Assembly: GCF_040807025.1 (NCBI RefSeq)
Contig: NC_090942.1
Span: 68,714,911-68,778,910 of the forward strand
Length of the DNA: 64,000 bases
Source: Struthio camelus
Taxonomy: Eukaryota > Chordata > Aves > Struthioniformes > Struthionidae
Reading direction: 5' to 3'
Part shown: positions 50,501 through 63,500 of the stretch, piece by piece
How positions within the stretch are numbered: the stretch's first letter is position 1
How the letters are laid out: each line of letters opens with the position of its first letter
Translations under genes and position numbers: made by a program
Notes under the pieces: model-generated
Databases searched by the model: none
Told to the model about the DNA's origin: nothing
Seen by the model: only the letters and a program-made list of their open reading frames with translations

Positions 50501-53500
50501 GAAGAAAAATCCATCATGGGCTACCCTTGGGAGGTATCCTTACTTCAGGAAATTCCTGAGCTCCAAGTTGTTGGAGGCTGAGAGAATATTCTAGGAAAGT
50601 CTCACTCCATATGTTTCCTGGTTTTACTCTCTTCCCTCACTATCTGCCTTTCGCCAGTGCTGAAGATAGGATCTGGGGCTGGAACGGCCTTTGATCTCAC
50701 CCAGTTCTCAGCTCATTTTACACAAGGGTGAATTTAAGCCTCCTTCAAGGGCCATAATGGTGACTAGAATTACAATCTTCCATAAAAGTCTGTTGATGAA
50801 AACATTCCCATATGGATGCATTAAAAAAAAAAAAACCATGTATATCAAGTAGACATCAGGAAACAAAACAACGCTATGAAGAGGTAGCATACTCCAGCAG
50901 TTAAAGCTGGTCTCACTTGAGTTACTTCCTCTTGTCAGTCTCATCTCATAAGCAAATGGTACCTGTTTGTCCCGTGAGGAGCTTGCAGGTGTTCATTAAC
51001 TAAGTTTTCTAGAGTGTTCTGAACAGAGCTGGATCTCCTAATCTCAGGCTGAATGAGTTGATTCTTACTACAACTGACGCTCCATAACTTACAACAGATG
51101 GATTTCCATCCTCAGTAGAATTGTCACTGAGATTAGAAAAACTGTATCAGATGTAAAGAGAATGGCTGAACCAGAAAATAACTATAATTTATTCTAATAT
51201 GCCAGTGGAGAAGCCACAAAACTTCTTGCTGCAGGATAAAGGCTGTAACCAAAGCCCTTATATCTACAAAGGCAGCCCTGAGCCACACTACTCCTTTATA
51301 GCTTAAGGATGGTTCCAGGTAAACCCAGAAGTGACAGCACACAAAAACCCCTGGCAAGAAGAAAGTTTCAAATAGCCCACCATATTTCAAATAGCAGAAA
51401 TGCTCTAGCAAAGACTTTAGTGAATGGATCCTCTTTCTGTCCTGCACCTTCTGATAGCACTGTCACACCGATTCCCGGCTCTTCAGCAAGGCACAGAGCA
51501 AAAAGATTGTAGTGAATGTGTAGAAGGAAAGTAAAATAAAGACAATTTATAAATCAAAACAGAAGAAATAGCACCAAAACCCCTGGGAAGAATTCAGAGC
51601 TGGGCTAAGTCAGGATAATTAGCTATGCCTGGAGACATAACAAATTAGGCTCAGCAGAAGCCATTTTGACTCATTTTTTTCCTGAGATAAAAAACAGTAG
51701 GTAAGTTGCTGTCTTCAAAAGAAGAAAAAAATCCTGCTTTTCTTGTGTTCTTTCTTTCTTGCCTTCGCAGTTCTTGAGCAATGTTGTAATGAAAGGATGA
51801 TAGTCCATAATTCAGGCACTTGGGGTTTGGAGGACAGAGGAGAAGCAGACCATGTTGGCAGTTTTTTTCTTACCCGAGAAGCAGGTCTTTCCTTCATCTC
51901 CTGCTTTGGAAGAATAAACTCTCTTCTAGTGCCAAACACTAATTAAGTTTATAGAAATTTCTCCACAGCCAAAAGACATAACAGTGAAACGGACCCATTG
52001 AAGGTCCATCCTACCTGCAGTCCTGCCCCTGACAGTGGCAGAGGGTTAGGCAAAGAATATAGTAACTACAAGTACCAGTTAGTACTTCTCTTAGCATACT
52101 CAGCCTCCCGAGCTAGAGATTGCACCTGCATTTTGGGGTTTAGTAGCATCAGGTGGATTTTTACCCTGTGACCAAGGACTGTGAGAATTAGAGAGACATT
52201 CAGCCCTGGGCATGTCCTCTTTTGCCCTTCCCTTTCCACTGCAGGGCAGGGTGATGATCAGTGAGGGGCAGAGGGACACGAAACGTGACCCCCCCCCTTT
52301 GAGAAAGAGCTGAAAAGCTGCCAGTCTGTGGAAGACCACCATCTCACCATTTTTTACACATCTTCTTCCAGGTGTCTCCGTCGCTCACCAAGTACCAGCA
52401 CCCACGAGCAGACAGCTCAACATCCGACTTTGGTTGGGAGGGAGGATGCCACAAAGAGCAGTCAGATGGGGCTGCTCCCAGGGTCCCGAGAGCTGCCAAA
52501 CAGCCATGGCAGCAAGGCCCACGCACATCTCCCAGCCTGGCCAGGGCCCTGACCGTTCCCTGGACATGCAGGAAAAATGCCAGGAAAAAAACCAGGCTTT
52601 GGTTGCTCCCAGGCTTGATGTTTGACTCTCATATTTGGAAATGAACTCAGACACCAGACAAGCAGTCCTACCGGGACAAAACGCAATAACCCTCTGTCTA
52701 GTCACATGGGTCTCCTTTAATATAAATGCAGGGCTCTGCTCGGTGCTGACAGCCTAGAGAAAGCAGGGTCCGCTCAACAGCTCTCTGTCATGTCACATTA
52801 TTTGTTCTGAAAAGCACACAGCACTTCAGGCACAGCAAAAAGCCCAAAGGACTAAAAATGATAATCAATAAGAGCAGAGTTACAAGCTGGAGGTGGGCTG
52901 TGCTTTGCAAGGCCCTGAAAACAAGGTCAAAGAGTTTAAATATCACACTGTAGGAGGTTTCTCGTTGCAACTTCTTCTAAATGCATCATAAACTGAAGCT
53001 AAGATTTTCAAAGTAATTGCCAAAAGCTAGGGATGTAAATCCATGGCAGTAAAATAGTGACCTGCGTTTCAATGAGTCATTTAGAAGGCCTGATCTTCTG
53101 CTGTTTAACTCCGTAAAAACAATTGCATGGTCCCCAGTAGATGCAGAACCAGACCAAAACACATTTTGGAAAAATAAAGAAGAAAAAAAATCCTTTACCT
53201 TCTTTTTTGAGGAACTTCACTTAAAATAAGAAAATAGCCCTGAAAATGTATTACCTCCACTTGAGATACTGCAGACTGAAACTGTTAACAACAGTGACCT
53301 TTTTGCTTTCCCCTGCTTTAGTATGAAATATTAACAGTCTCCTCAAATTTGACAGAAACCAAAATTTCAAGGGCATAAAATTGCCTGAAACGAAACAGCA
53401 AAATTACATGTGGAAACGGCGTGTAAAAAATACTTTCACACCTTTGCACCTCTTATTTGTCAGTGCTCTAACAACCACGCAAATCACTTCTGACCCATGC

Positions 53501-54277
53501 AGGTAGAGCCACAATTAGCTTAATTACGTGGCACAGGCTGTTGTTCAGTCAATTAGACTTTTCCCTTCCATCCACATCATTTTAATGACAGCCAAGTAGC
53601 CTCAAGGCTCTTGCTTCTTGTTTAGAGCAGTGACCAGCTGATCAGGCCACAACAGACTCTGTGCTGATTTTCTGCTCATTGCAGAAGCAGCATGTGTTTG
53701 AGCTTCCTGTGTCTGTGAAACCCTTGATGTTGTTGAGCCATTCTCGGGGCAAGCAGAGCCTTCCAAAGCCAGCAGTGTGCCCCACAGATCAGATACAGGT
53801 CATCCGAGTGCTTCGCTATGGCGCACTTGAGGGGAAGAAGACGAAGCCAAACACTAGCCTGTGGCTGAATAATCACAAAGAGGTAGCACAGTGAAGGTGC
53901 AACTATATTTGGCCAAAGTACGTCTGGCAAGACTTTTGCCAGGATGTTGAGGTTTATGAAGGAATATCTTTTGCATAGAAAAGACCTGCTTTCTTTAGAA
54001 CAGAGGGAAAAACAATACTGAATTTGGGGGAGGTAGAGGGGAAGAAGGGTATGAATCCAAAAACCTCAATCATGTGTTTTTAAAGGAACTTTGTTGAACC
54101 CAAGGGTGGGAATTCCTTTCCCCTAACATCCATAAAACACATCCAACAGGAAGGAGAAGGGGGAACTCTGGCACCGTGGTACAGAGGACCCTCAAAATCT
54201 CCAAAACATCTGGGGAAAAAGCCCCCTCCAGACTCAGACCTGTCCCTGAGCATACAGGCAGAACATATACAGGAGGC

Positions 54278-54353
54278 CTGAGGAAGAGCTCTGCCCACTC
54301 TCCACTCCCTGGGAAATCCTTCCTTTGCCCACCTAGAGCCCCTCTGGGCCTTT
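54278..54353 (-). repeat. Unclassified dispersed repeat, copy A
   Basis: Read on the - strand, this contains AAAGGCCCAGAGGGGCTCT and AAGGAAGGATTTCCCAG, shared with copy B about 1.7 kb away in opposite orientation. Family unknown. It may be a fragment of a larger retroelement. Confidence 0.6.
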
Positions 54354-54620
54354 TCTGACCATGCTTTCCAAAATGCCCCCACCTGCAGGGTATCCCATTT
54401 CCTGACTTGCGCAATGTTTGACACTTATGAGGAAGGTTAAAAACACAGCCAGAAGCCAGACCACATCATAGGAGAACTTCCCTCCCTGATCTCGCAAGCT
54501 GCCAGCAGATTTGAAGCAGGGGGATGTGCTCTCAGCGCGCTGGGATGTCTCCCGCAGAAGGTCCCCAAGGAGGTCCCCCGAGAAAGACCGCAACAGCTCC
54601 TCACCCCATGTATGGCAGCA

Positions 54621-54650
54621 GGGCTAGGGCCAGGGCCAGGGCCAGGGCCC
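54621..54650 (+). repeat. (GGGCCA)n short tandem repeat
   Basis: There are five hexamers: GGGCTA, three GGGCCA and GGGCCC. The repeat is short and non-coding. Confidence 0.85.
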
Positions 54651-56015
54651 AATGCTCCTCATCCTCCTCCCAACAACAGTGGTGGTGGGGAGGGAGCCTC
54701 CTCCACGTTGGGAGCCCTCCTAGGAGCAGTGCAGACTGCTGCCAACAGCAGGGTCTCTGTACCCAGCTGAGTCAAACAGACAGGTCTTGCATTTCACAAA
54801 GCTCTCTGCACACTGAGGGAGAGGCTGAGACCCACCACTGCCCAGCCTTTCAACTGCGCTTCCCCTGATGTGATTTGACTGCTTGGTTACAAGAGAAATT
54901 AACGCTAATAGAGCACATTAAAATAAAATAAGCCACCTCTAAGATGAGATGCAGCTGCTGGATCATCTTCCACCTCCACCCCCCTCTTCCACCCTCCTGC
55001 ATGGCATTTGGGTTGCTGAGGTCCACATCTGACCCCTGGCTGTTGCCCAGCTTCCCTCTTCTGCCAGCAGCCTCACAGAACCCAAATCTCTCCAGACAGT
55101 GCTGCAGGTAAGCTCTGGCTGGCATCACACCAAAACGCTCTCCAGCTGTGGAGGGGGGAGCACAATGCAGAGGCGATCGGTGTTTTATAACTCTTTAGGC
55201 AAGCAAGACGTCAAAGTGAGGCCAGAATACCTCTCGAGCCCACTGGAAACCCCCTGGCTGTGAGACTTAGTGGTGCTGCAGCCCTCATCCGGGAACATTA
55301 CCCTGCAGCACTCAGGAGGACTGTGGAGGCTCCTCATGGCTGAGGGAAAACAGAGGGGAAAACCTCTAAGCTTTTGTTTCTGGCTCCAGTCTACTGCCTG
55401 GTAACTTCGTCAAGTGACACCTTAATTCTTGCATTATGTAAACAGAAAGAATTGGGTCAGCTCTTACAATCTCCTCTTTAGCTTTGAAGGCCCATTTAAA
55501 ACTCCTCCAGCTCTTCTTCCTGCAGGGGAAAGTGGGGTCAAATCCTGCTCTCCTTCACAGCAGGAGGAAGGCAGCTCTCTTTGAAACTCGGAAAATGCAT
55601 CTGGAAGCAGCTACAATGCAGGTCAAGCTCTGCTCTCACGCATGCGAGCAGAACTAATGGCTCTCTCCAACTCGAGAGAGCTGTTTGGAAACTAAACTAC
55701 TATATCTGGGAGTGAAATAAAATACTAAAGGAGACCTTGGTTCACCTACCACTATTACTCCCACCTTGCGTGGCTGGTTCTGTCTCACGCTTCAGAGGAA
55801 AGTAGTGGTTTTTTTGGTCTGTGGTTTTTTTTTTTATCTGTAGCTGAATGACACAAATAATGTAGCCTCTGTGCTTTTCCTTAGAAGCACTAAACTGTTT
55901 TAATGCCCTTATTTAAAGATCATCTCACAGCTGTGAACACCAAAGATGAGCAGTGTGCATCTGCCAACAACCTTTTCTCCATGCTGAAGCTCTGATCTCC
56001 AACAGCCTTGCAGAG

Positions 56016-56092
56016 CAAAGGCCCAGAGGGGCTCTGGGTGGTCATAGGAAGGATTTCCCAGAGAGCGGACAACAGGCAGAGCCCTTCCTCAG
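56016..56092 (+). repeat. Unclassified dispersed repeat, copy B
   Basis: This is the + strand copy of the element at 54278-54353. The two share AAAGGCCCAGAGGGGCTCT, AGGAAGGATTTCCCAG and CTTCCTCAG, with scattered mismatches between. Confidence 0.6.
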
Positions 56093-57604
56093 CTCTTGCA
56101 GACCACCCAACCCAACCCAGCTGGCCACACCAGCACACAGCCCAGCACCAGGCCACATGTCACACCAGCCTCCAAGAAAACCATGAGCAGCTGCTTGATT
56201 CCCTGCTGACTTCAAGATTGGAAAAGACAGACAAATGGCTTAAAGGCATTCCTGTCTCCGTCTTCCTCAGCGAAACTACTCCACTAAAAAGATTAAAGGC
56301 CCGTTTCCGCCCATTTAAAATGTGCTGATTAAATTAAGAAGCATTTCCCTTTTCGTGTATAGTGCAAGGTGGCACACTGGGATGCCAATTTCACCATACC
56401 AGAAGTTTATACAGCTTTACTACTTTATTCTCTCACCTCACCTGAAGCAATCCAGCCATTCTTAGCCTGGTTTTCTTATCCAGTGTGTCTATCCATCTGT
56501 CTATTCCCAACCCCAGGAACTCTTTGAGCTCACTGGCCAATTTCAACCACATTTGAGAAATGAGCACAGGTCTCAAAGACATGAATTTTCTTGAGAATGA
56601 GGGGCTGGCGAAAGGAAAGAGACTCAAATCAGTGCTGCTACCCTGAAAAGGCTGTGGGATGAGCCTGCTAGCCCCCACTTGTGCATCACATGCCAGCTGG
56701 TGAGTCAGCACAGGGCTAGCTAGAAGCAGGCAGCTCCCAAGAGGGCAGCTTGGAGACATGAGGGACAGGCAGGACCACTGAGGGTGAGGTAGTTGGAGGG
56801 ATTTGAAGGGGAACAAGAGAGGAAGTGAACGTTTTCATTAGGGACTGGTAATGAGAGACAGAATGACAAATGACGTTATGAAAAGAAAAATAAGTATCTT
56901 CAGTTCTGCTGAGTAAAAAACCCAACTTGTTATTCCTCCTCTAGGACAGAAATTGCTGTTTTGCCCATATTTCTTCCACGGCTTTTTTGCACAGCCAAGG
57001 AATAATGTTTATTGGCGTCTTCTGCCTGTCTTCATCCTTGGTAAGAGACAATCATTCTCCAGGGACGCTAATGGAAAAAACTTCTAGTGACTTCAGTGAG
57101 AACAGCACCAGGACAGAAATGTCTAAAAATGAACACCGAGTGCAATTTCAGCTGAGCTGTGACACTCAATTTTTGCACTTGCCTTATATCTTCTGTTCTT
57201 TTTTTATTGCAGCCAAGCATCCTGTTCAGTCACGTCCACCACCGCCTGGACCAGCAGCCTCGCTGATCCCCAGCGATTCCTCAGTTCATCCCCTCCAGAG
57301 ACGCTGCAGGCTCGCAATTCAGCTGTATATGGCGCAGTGCGATTTACTGCACCTGCTGGCCTTTACCTTAGCCAGTACTGGACCCCTGAGCTGAGACTTT
57401 TAGCTCAAATATAGGGCTTCAGCAGCAGCCTCGGTGGGACCTGGCATTCACAGAGGCAAGTTTCCCTGTCTGGCCGAGAGTCAGAAATGCTGTGCATAAA
57501 GCATGGCTGTGCTATGAGGGAGGGAAAAGTAGTAACTTTATATATGTAGAGCTGGATTTGATGCATCTCCAGAGATATTTCAGTGGTTATTTGCTGGGCT
57601 GGGT

Positions 57605-57620
57605 TTTTTTTTTTTTTTTA
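57605..57620. repeat. T homopolymer
   Basis: This is a T-run in non-coding upstream sequence. No associated element was recognised. Confidence 0.7.
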
Positions 57621-58369
57621 AATGAAGTAACAGAACGGAGATCTGGGCAAAATTGGTCTTGCAAAGGAAAATGATGTCCTTCACCTGAGAAAGTCACCTT
57701 GGACTTTTTGCTACAGGTTAATAATGAAAAAGTGAATAAAGGAAAAAAAATGACAAGGAACAAGAAAGAGCCAAAGCAAGTGTGAGAATGACTCAGAAAT
57801 TGCAGCGTTTCCTATATGACAGAGGAGTGATGTCTCTTCATCTTTCCTAACAGAGGATTAGCTATGGTGTACGTCCCCCTGTGGCCTGGGAGCATAGACC
57901 TAGGGGTGGCTTCACCCACTGCCAGGCGGAGGAAGCCACTGAGCATCTGTCAGGGCACAGCCCGTCTGCAGGGCACAGGCAAGTCGAGGCTGCTCCGCGC
58001 CAGCCAGCGTCCACTGCTCCTCAGGTGGGAGGAGCAGGTGAAATTCCTGCATCGGCTCAAAAATCTCTGCTCCCGTAGTCAGCTGAAACCACAAAGGGGC
58101 AAATAGGTGAGAGAAGGAGGAAGCAAAAAACAGTCCTTCCCCTGCCCCTCCTGGACTAGGTCACGGCAGCCAACAAATGCATCAAGAGCCAAGGAGTCTT
58201 CAACCATCCTAGTCTAGACCAGGAGCTCTTTCAAAACACAGCACCTTCCAAAGGTGCGTGACATCACTCAAGCACACATACTCAGCTCTGAGAAAGACCA
58301 GAGCCTCCTAGCAAAGAGGACAACAGCGTTTTCCTGCTGTAGCACAAGGCAGAAAGGAAACGTGTCCCA

Positions 58370-58475
58370 CTTTCAGATGTCAAACTCTTTGTTCTCCTTC
58401 TCCATGAAAACAGAGAGATAATGACACCACCAAGGCCCTGAGGGTGCTGTGAGGCTCCATTTGTTCATGTGGCTT
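58370..58475 (+). repeat. MIR-like SINE fragment, sense
   Basis: 'ttctccatgaaaacagagagataatgac' followed by 'agggtgctgtgaggctccatt' follows the MIR 3' half (ctcatctgtaaaatggggataatgat ... agggttgttgtgaggattaaat). Confidence 0.5.
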
Positions 58476-58804
58476 TTTGGGGGGTGGAAAATACAATATG
58501 CCAGACACAGCTCCTCAGCAGGAGCCATGCACGAGCGCTGTTAACTGGCAGCCCCTTGGCTGAGATTTCCTTGAAAATATCCCAGGAAGCGTGCTTATTA
58601 CTTAGTAAGGACAACTTCCCCCGCTGTCTAGGATCAGCCTGTAGCTAACCGGGTATTATCTTTCCTACTACTTTAGCACCTCGAGCTTCCTTCTCCTCCC
58701 CCTACCGATAAGTGCTATACAGCAGCAGTGAAGGACTAGCTCTTCCCCCAGGGCTTGTGATATCAGTAGATAAGGCAGGCGACAGAAGCACTGTTGTCTC
58801 CATG

Positions 58805-58912
58805 CTGGAGAACTGAGCCACAGCAACCTGGCAATGAGCTGCCTCAGCTCACGCAGCAGGGCTGTCACAGGGATTACCAGGGCCTTGATCCTCCAGGGCC
58901 CAGCACCACTCC
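58805..58912 (-). repeat. MIR-like SINE, antisense, comparatively well preserved
   Basis: The + strand reads GAGAACTGAGCCACAG, TGCCTCAGCTCACGCAGCAG, GGGATTACCAGGGCC, TCCAGGGCCCAGCACCACTC. This is the antisense order of the MIR/core-SINE body (gaaactgaggcacag ... aggtcacacagcaag ... cgggattcgaaccc ... ggcccgtgct). It also explains the open frame seen on the - strand here. Confidence 0.6.
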
Positions 58913-60467
58913 TCCTGCGTGAGCTCCACAGAGGAGGTCTGCAGCACCCCATTCGTGGGCCCTACGGACACAGCCATCACCTGTGGCCTAGGACGCCCTT
59001 TCCCCAATGAGCAGGACCTGGTGCCGTGGAGAGGTCCATTCTCAATACGACTACATCAGTCATTTGTTCCCTGCAGCCATTAAGCTGCCCAAGAAGATAA
59101 TGCATTTGCAGCTAAATCACAGTGAGGACTGTAACCAGGAAGATTTCCACATTAAGGAGCCTCAATACCATCTCTTGGTGATGCTCCAGAGCCACTCTCC
59201 TTTCCCTCACCCCGCCTGGCAACACTGGCTCCCAGCAGGAAGTGGCTGCTGTACACAAGAGAGCAGGGAGCAAGCACCTCCTCAGCCATCCCGGTTCACC
59301 ATGCACGATGTGGTGGATTGTGCCCCTTGGACTCTGAGTGACCTTGAGCCCCTTTGACAGAATGAGCCCAGGGATAGGTCCTGAGCACCTCAGGGGCTTT
59401 CTGACAGACCAGGAGGTGGCAAAAACCTTAGTAAGACTCCCACTGCTGAAACAGTGTTGAGGAAAGGCCTGCAGTGTTGAATAAGAAATTTAGACTTCTC
59501 TCAGCATCTCCCCGTATCCTTTTGCCTGGCGGGTAGCGTCGGTCCAGCCCCACTCCTCCTGCCCAGGCTCTTCCCTATGTCTCAGCCACATGTGTCACTG
59601 GCATAGGTTCTCCACCACAACAGAGAGCAATCCTCACCAGCCCAGGCTACTGGTCAGTGTGAGGAGCATTTTGAAGCCGAGGTTGATGGCTGCAGCATCC
59701 CATTTTGCACCAAGGGGCATCAGGCTGGCTCTGCACAGCAGTATCAGCCAGGAAGTGTGCTACCTTTCCAGGTAACTGGCATTTTTCTTGGCCAAGAGGA
59801 CACTTGCAATAGCAGTCGCAATGGCAGACAGCAGAAGAAATGTAGGTATAGTGGTGGGGCAGCTGAGGGTAAATACAGGCAAAACCTGCTCCTACCCTGG
59901 GCAGCACACCTGCTTCACACTGTCCATACCAAACACCAGGCCAGCAAGTCTGCCCACTTGGTTGCTCACTTCTACAGCACCTGCTGAGAAGCAAAAACCG
60001 TCCTCCTTTCTTCCTTGTCCTCCGAGGTGCCAAGTCCTACATCTAGTTCAACAAGGATGGAGGAAGGCACAGGACCTGTTAGCAGTGGGCCCTTCTTGGT
60101 CTGCCCCAGACAAGCTCATGAGGGCAGGCAGCTCCTGTCCCCTCCCTGTTAAAATGCTCCCTTTTCCAGCCACCACCCCAGCACTCAGGACCCCGTGGCA
60201 GGCCACCACTGCCACCAGGATCTGCTCACTCCCGGCGGATGCACCTACCTCCTGGTGCCTGTCTGAGTCCTCCCAGTGTGTGGAGCTGCTCAAGGGGCCA
60301 CCAGTCCAGGGAGGCGCATACTGAAAGGCTCCCACACCCGGGGGGAGCTATGAGCCTCTCCCCCGCTCTCTGCTCCTCGCCTCATGCAGCTCCTCATTGC
60401 CCATATCGATGAGGCCTTAATGAGCTTTGAGCTCACGTCCAGTCAAATCAACCCTCTGCATGTTGAG

Positions 60468-60469
<2 letters not shown>

Positions 60470-60502
<33 letters not shown>

Positions 60503-60511
60503 GGGGGGGGG
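60470..60511. repeat. (TG)n microsatellite with G-run
   Basis: About fifteen TG units are followed by a run of ten G. Confidence 0.9.
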
Positions 60512-63500
60512 CAGGTTTCCACAGTCACTGCAAAAACACACTGCCCATACAGGCCACTGGGAGAAAAAAAAGGCTTCAAGGGCATGGAGGGAGGGCAGCG
60601 AGCAAGGGCTAAGGGCATGGTGCTGCACCATGTGGGCAGGAGGCTGCAGGTGAGCAGGCTGCAAAGGACTGCAGCAGTGCCACTGCAACAGTGTCTGCAG
60701 GGCTGGCTGCAGCAGAGCATGAGGGGCTCTGCTAAAGGCACTGTGTGCCCCTGCCTTCTGCATTTGCAGCTGGACGGGGGTCTTCCTCTTCTCTGAACCC
60801 AGAGCTGGCCATAGTCTCACAGAGGAAGCAGAGGTCCAGTGCACCGTGCACCGGAGCAGGATGGGTCTCTATCCAGCCACCTTTGCTGCTCTCAGACATC
60901 AGCCCTTTCTCATGTAGCAATTACACAGGCCTTGGCTTGAGACAGCTCAGCCCTGCTAAGGGCAAACAGGCTCTGGAGAACTCATCCTGCAGGACACCAC
61001 AGTGTCCCAGTCAGATGCACTACTGGCTGTGGTTCAGGCTTTTAAGGTGAGAAGGGGAAGGCAGAGGCAGAGGTTTGGAGTGCCAGATCTTGGCCACTAA
61101 CCAAAGAGAGGATCCAAATGTGAAAGACCAGATGTCTAATGTGTAAGTCCTACTCTTGGCTCTAAAAGGGGTTGCCTGGAATCTTTATTTTCCTTTTCCT
61201 TTCTTTCCTGGGCTCAAGATAATCTGCATCCACCGGGAGAGCTGAGAAGTCTCTCTCGAAGCAAGTGCAAGGGAACCGACTGTTCTGCAAGCACCTCCTT
61301 ATTAGTGGCAGTATTTTCAGAGGCACCAGAAAAGGAGCACAAGTGAATTAAAGCATAATTCTGCTGCGAGATGGCCTGCAAAAATGACACCTCCTCACTT
61401 AACAGCTCCTCTCTTTGTGTGAATGCAGAGCTAGGTATGCTTAAAATAGTAACAAAAATACACGTAGTGGCTCTCAACCGCGCAGAGCCAACATAACCAG
61501 TGACCTGGATTTTCTTCATCCTCCTGCCCCCGTTCGTTAGAGAAGTGTTTGCTTCATCCCGACCACAGACACTTGCCCCTGCTCTCTGGGTGCCCAAGAG
61601 GGCTGGAGGGCACCACGGCATTCCCACGCATTTTATTATTCATGATGGAAGACGACCCAGAGGGGAACCTACCTCCCCATTGAGCTCCCTCGTCATGCTT
61701 TTGAGGCTGAGAAGAAGCTCCTGCTGTTGGTGAGACATGGTACATGCCACTACCCAGCTGCGAGAAGTGCAGAAGTGTCAGGTGCAGGCACACAAATGAA
61801 TATAATCAAGCTACAGGACCTCAACAAGGAAGAGCCCCTCATATGAGCAGGGCCAGCTGTCTGGACTGCTGGTCTTTCAGCTCTGACTCACGTCTACCCA
61901 GGCGGAACCTAAAAACATCCCCACCCCTCTTGCCTGTCCTTCTCACTGCCACAAATTGCTACTGCTGAAACAGTTGCCCAACAGAGAGGGTTGCCTGTAC
62001 CTCAACCGTGTCGCACAGCTCCAAGGCAATTAGCAAAACCCACCCTGTTTAATGGATCCCACGTGCCCCCTCAGAGCAGAGAATCACACATCGTAACCCA
62101 TTGCTCTTAAACCTACCACAGCCCTTAAACCATCTGGATGGTAAGGAAAACATGCTAGCTTAAATCTTTGCCGAGTCTTCCTTGGGCTGCTGTGCATGGT
62201 CCCATCTATCCTCGTACTAATATCTTTCCAATGAACTATATTTAAAAAACATATTTCAGGCTAAGCAGGCGCTAGAGGAGTATGGAAGAGACAATAAGAC
62301 CCCCACTAAGATATTTTGGCCATCAGACAAAGGAAAAAGATATTGATGTCAGAAGGGCAAGCAAGGCTGAAGAGAGGGAGAACGGAAAGAAAAAATTCCT
62401 TCTGCTGGGTAAACCCAGGAGGGTCTGAACGCTAAAAAGGAAGATTGCAAAGAGGCTATAGGCATACTGATAAAAAAAGCATCCGCTCTGAGTTGGAGCA
62501 AATGCTGTGGGTGAGAGTCCCTTTTGAGAATGAGCTGTGGAGTCTGATGGAGACTCCCTGATTCTTCTCCTCTACCAGCAAGCCTCTATTTTCTGAGCTG
62601 CTCTGTGATCTCGAGTACCTTTTACTTAGCACTTAATATAAGTTAAAAGAAAGGTAAACTGCATTTGTCTCAGAAATCTTTCCTTTAGACTCTTATCTGG
62701 GACAGAAAACAGCCAGTGAAGAGGCTGTGCTGGCCCCACTCCCTGCAAAAATCCATCCTGCATTTAAGTGAGTGCAGCCAGCCCTGGACAGGCCCACGAG
62801 CACACGGAGGAGGTAGCGCAGAACAGGAAAACAATTATCGCCCGTCACAGGATTGGATCTTGGCTGGAATTACTCCCAGCTGAGTCTCACAGAAGTGAGA
62901 TCAAGTCTTTGCCCTGTGATTCAAGACTTGCAGCATTTCAGAGTGCTACTTGACAAATTTTGGGGAAAGTGAGACTCACGGTGGTGCAGAGTTGTCCCGT
63001 TTCCCAGGGAATGCAAGGGCACAGCACTGAAATGTGCTAGACTGTTTTGAAGACTTAGCTCTCCCTGTGCTGGCAGGCTTGCTTAGCAGCAATCATGTAG
63101 GCCCCGGGCTGGGAAAGACTTTCTTCAATGTAACACTGTGTTACCAGGTCAGATTATTTCATCCAACCAAACGGAATTAGAACAGCTATTTGCAAACGGT
63201 AGTTTCGGTAGGAAGCCATAGCAAAGCCTCTGGTTTCCGTTTGTCAAAAGGGATGAAAATCCAGCTATGGACATTTCACAGCTCACCACCTCCTGACCAC
63301 TCCATGCCTGCTGCTGGTCCATCACTGTTCCCTATTAGTCTTCAGGTCTCTCTTCAAGGCCCATTGCTGATGTGACACCTACTTTAAAAAAAAAAAAATG
63401 GCAAGAGACCATAGCAGTTTGCTTGCAGAGCAGGTGAGGAGTTGCCAGGTGCTGCTCCCCGTCACACTAGCCTCATAGGTGCAGATGCCCTCGTGAGTAC

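Noticed and set aside
54621..54650. GGGCCA repeat as a telomere-like or disease-type expansion
   Set aside because: There are only five units and the motif is neither TTAGGG nor pure GGGGCC. It is an ordinary short tandem repeat.
58668..58952. A 94-codon - strand open frame
   Set aside because: It overlaps a MIR-like SINE in antisense orientation, so the frame is explained by repeat sequence.
59640..59975. A - strand stretch translating to a hydrophobic, membrane-like sequence (near PTFLLLSAIATAIASVLLAK)
   Set aside because: It carries two in-frame stops in about 115 codons. The short interval between its possible splice sites is too small for an intron, and no family was recognised. Probably chance, at most a degraded pseudogene.
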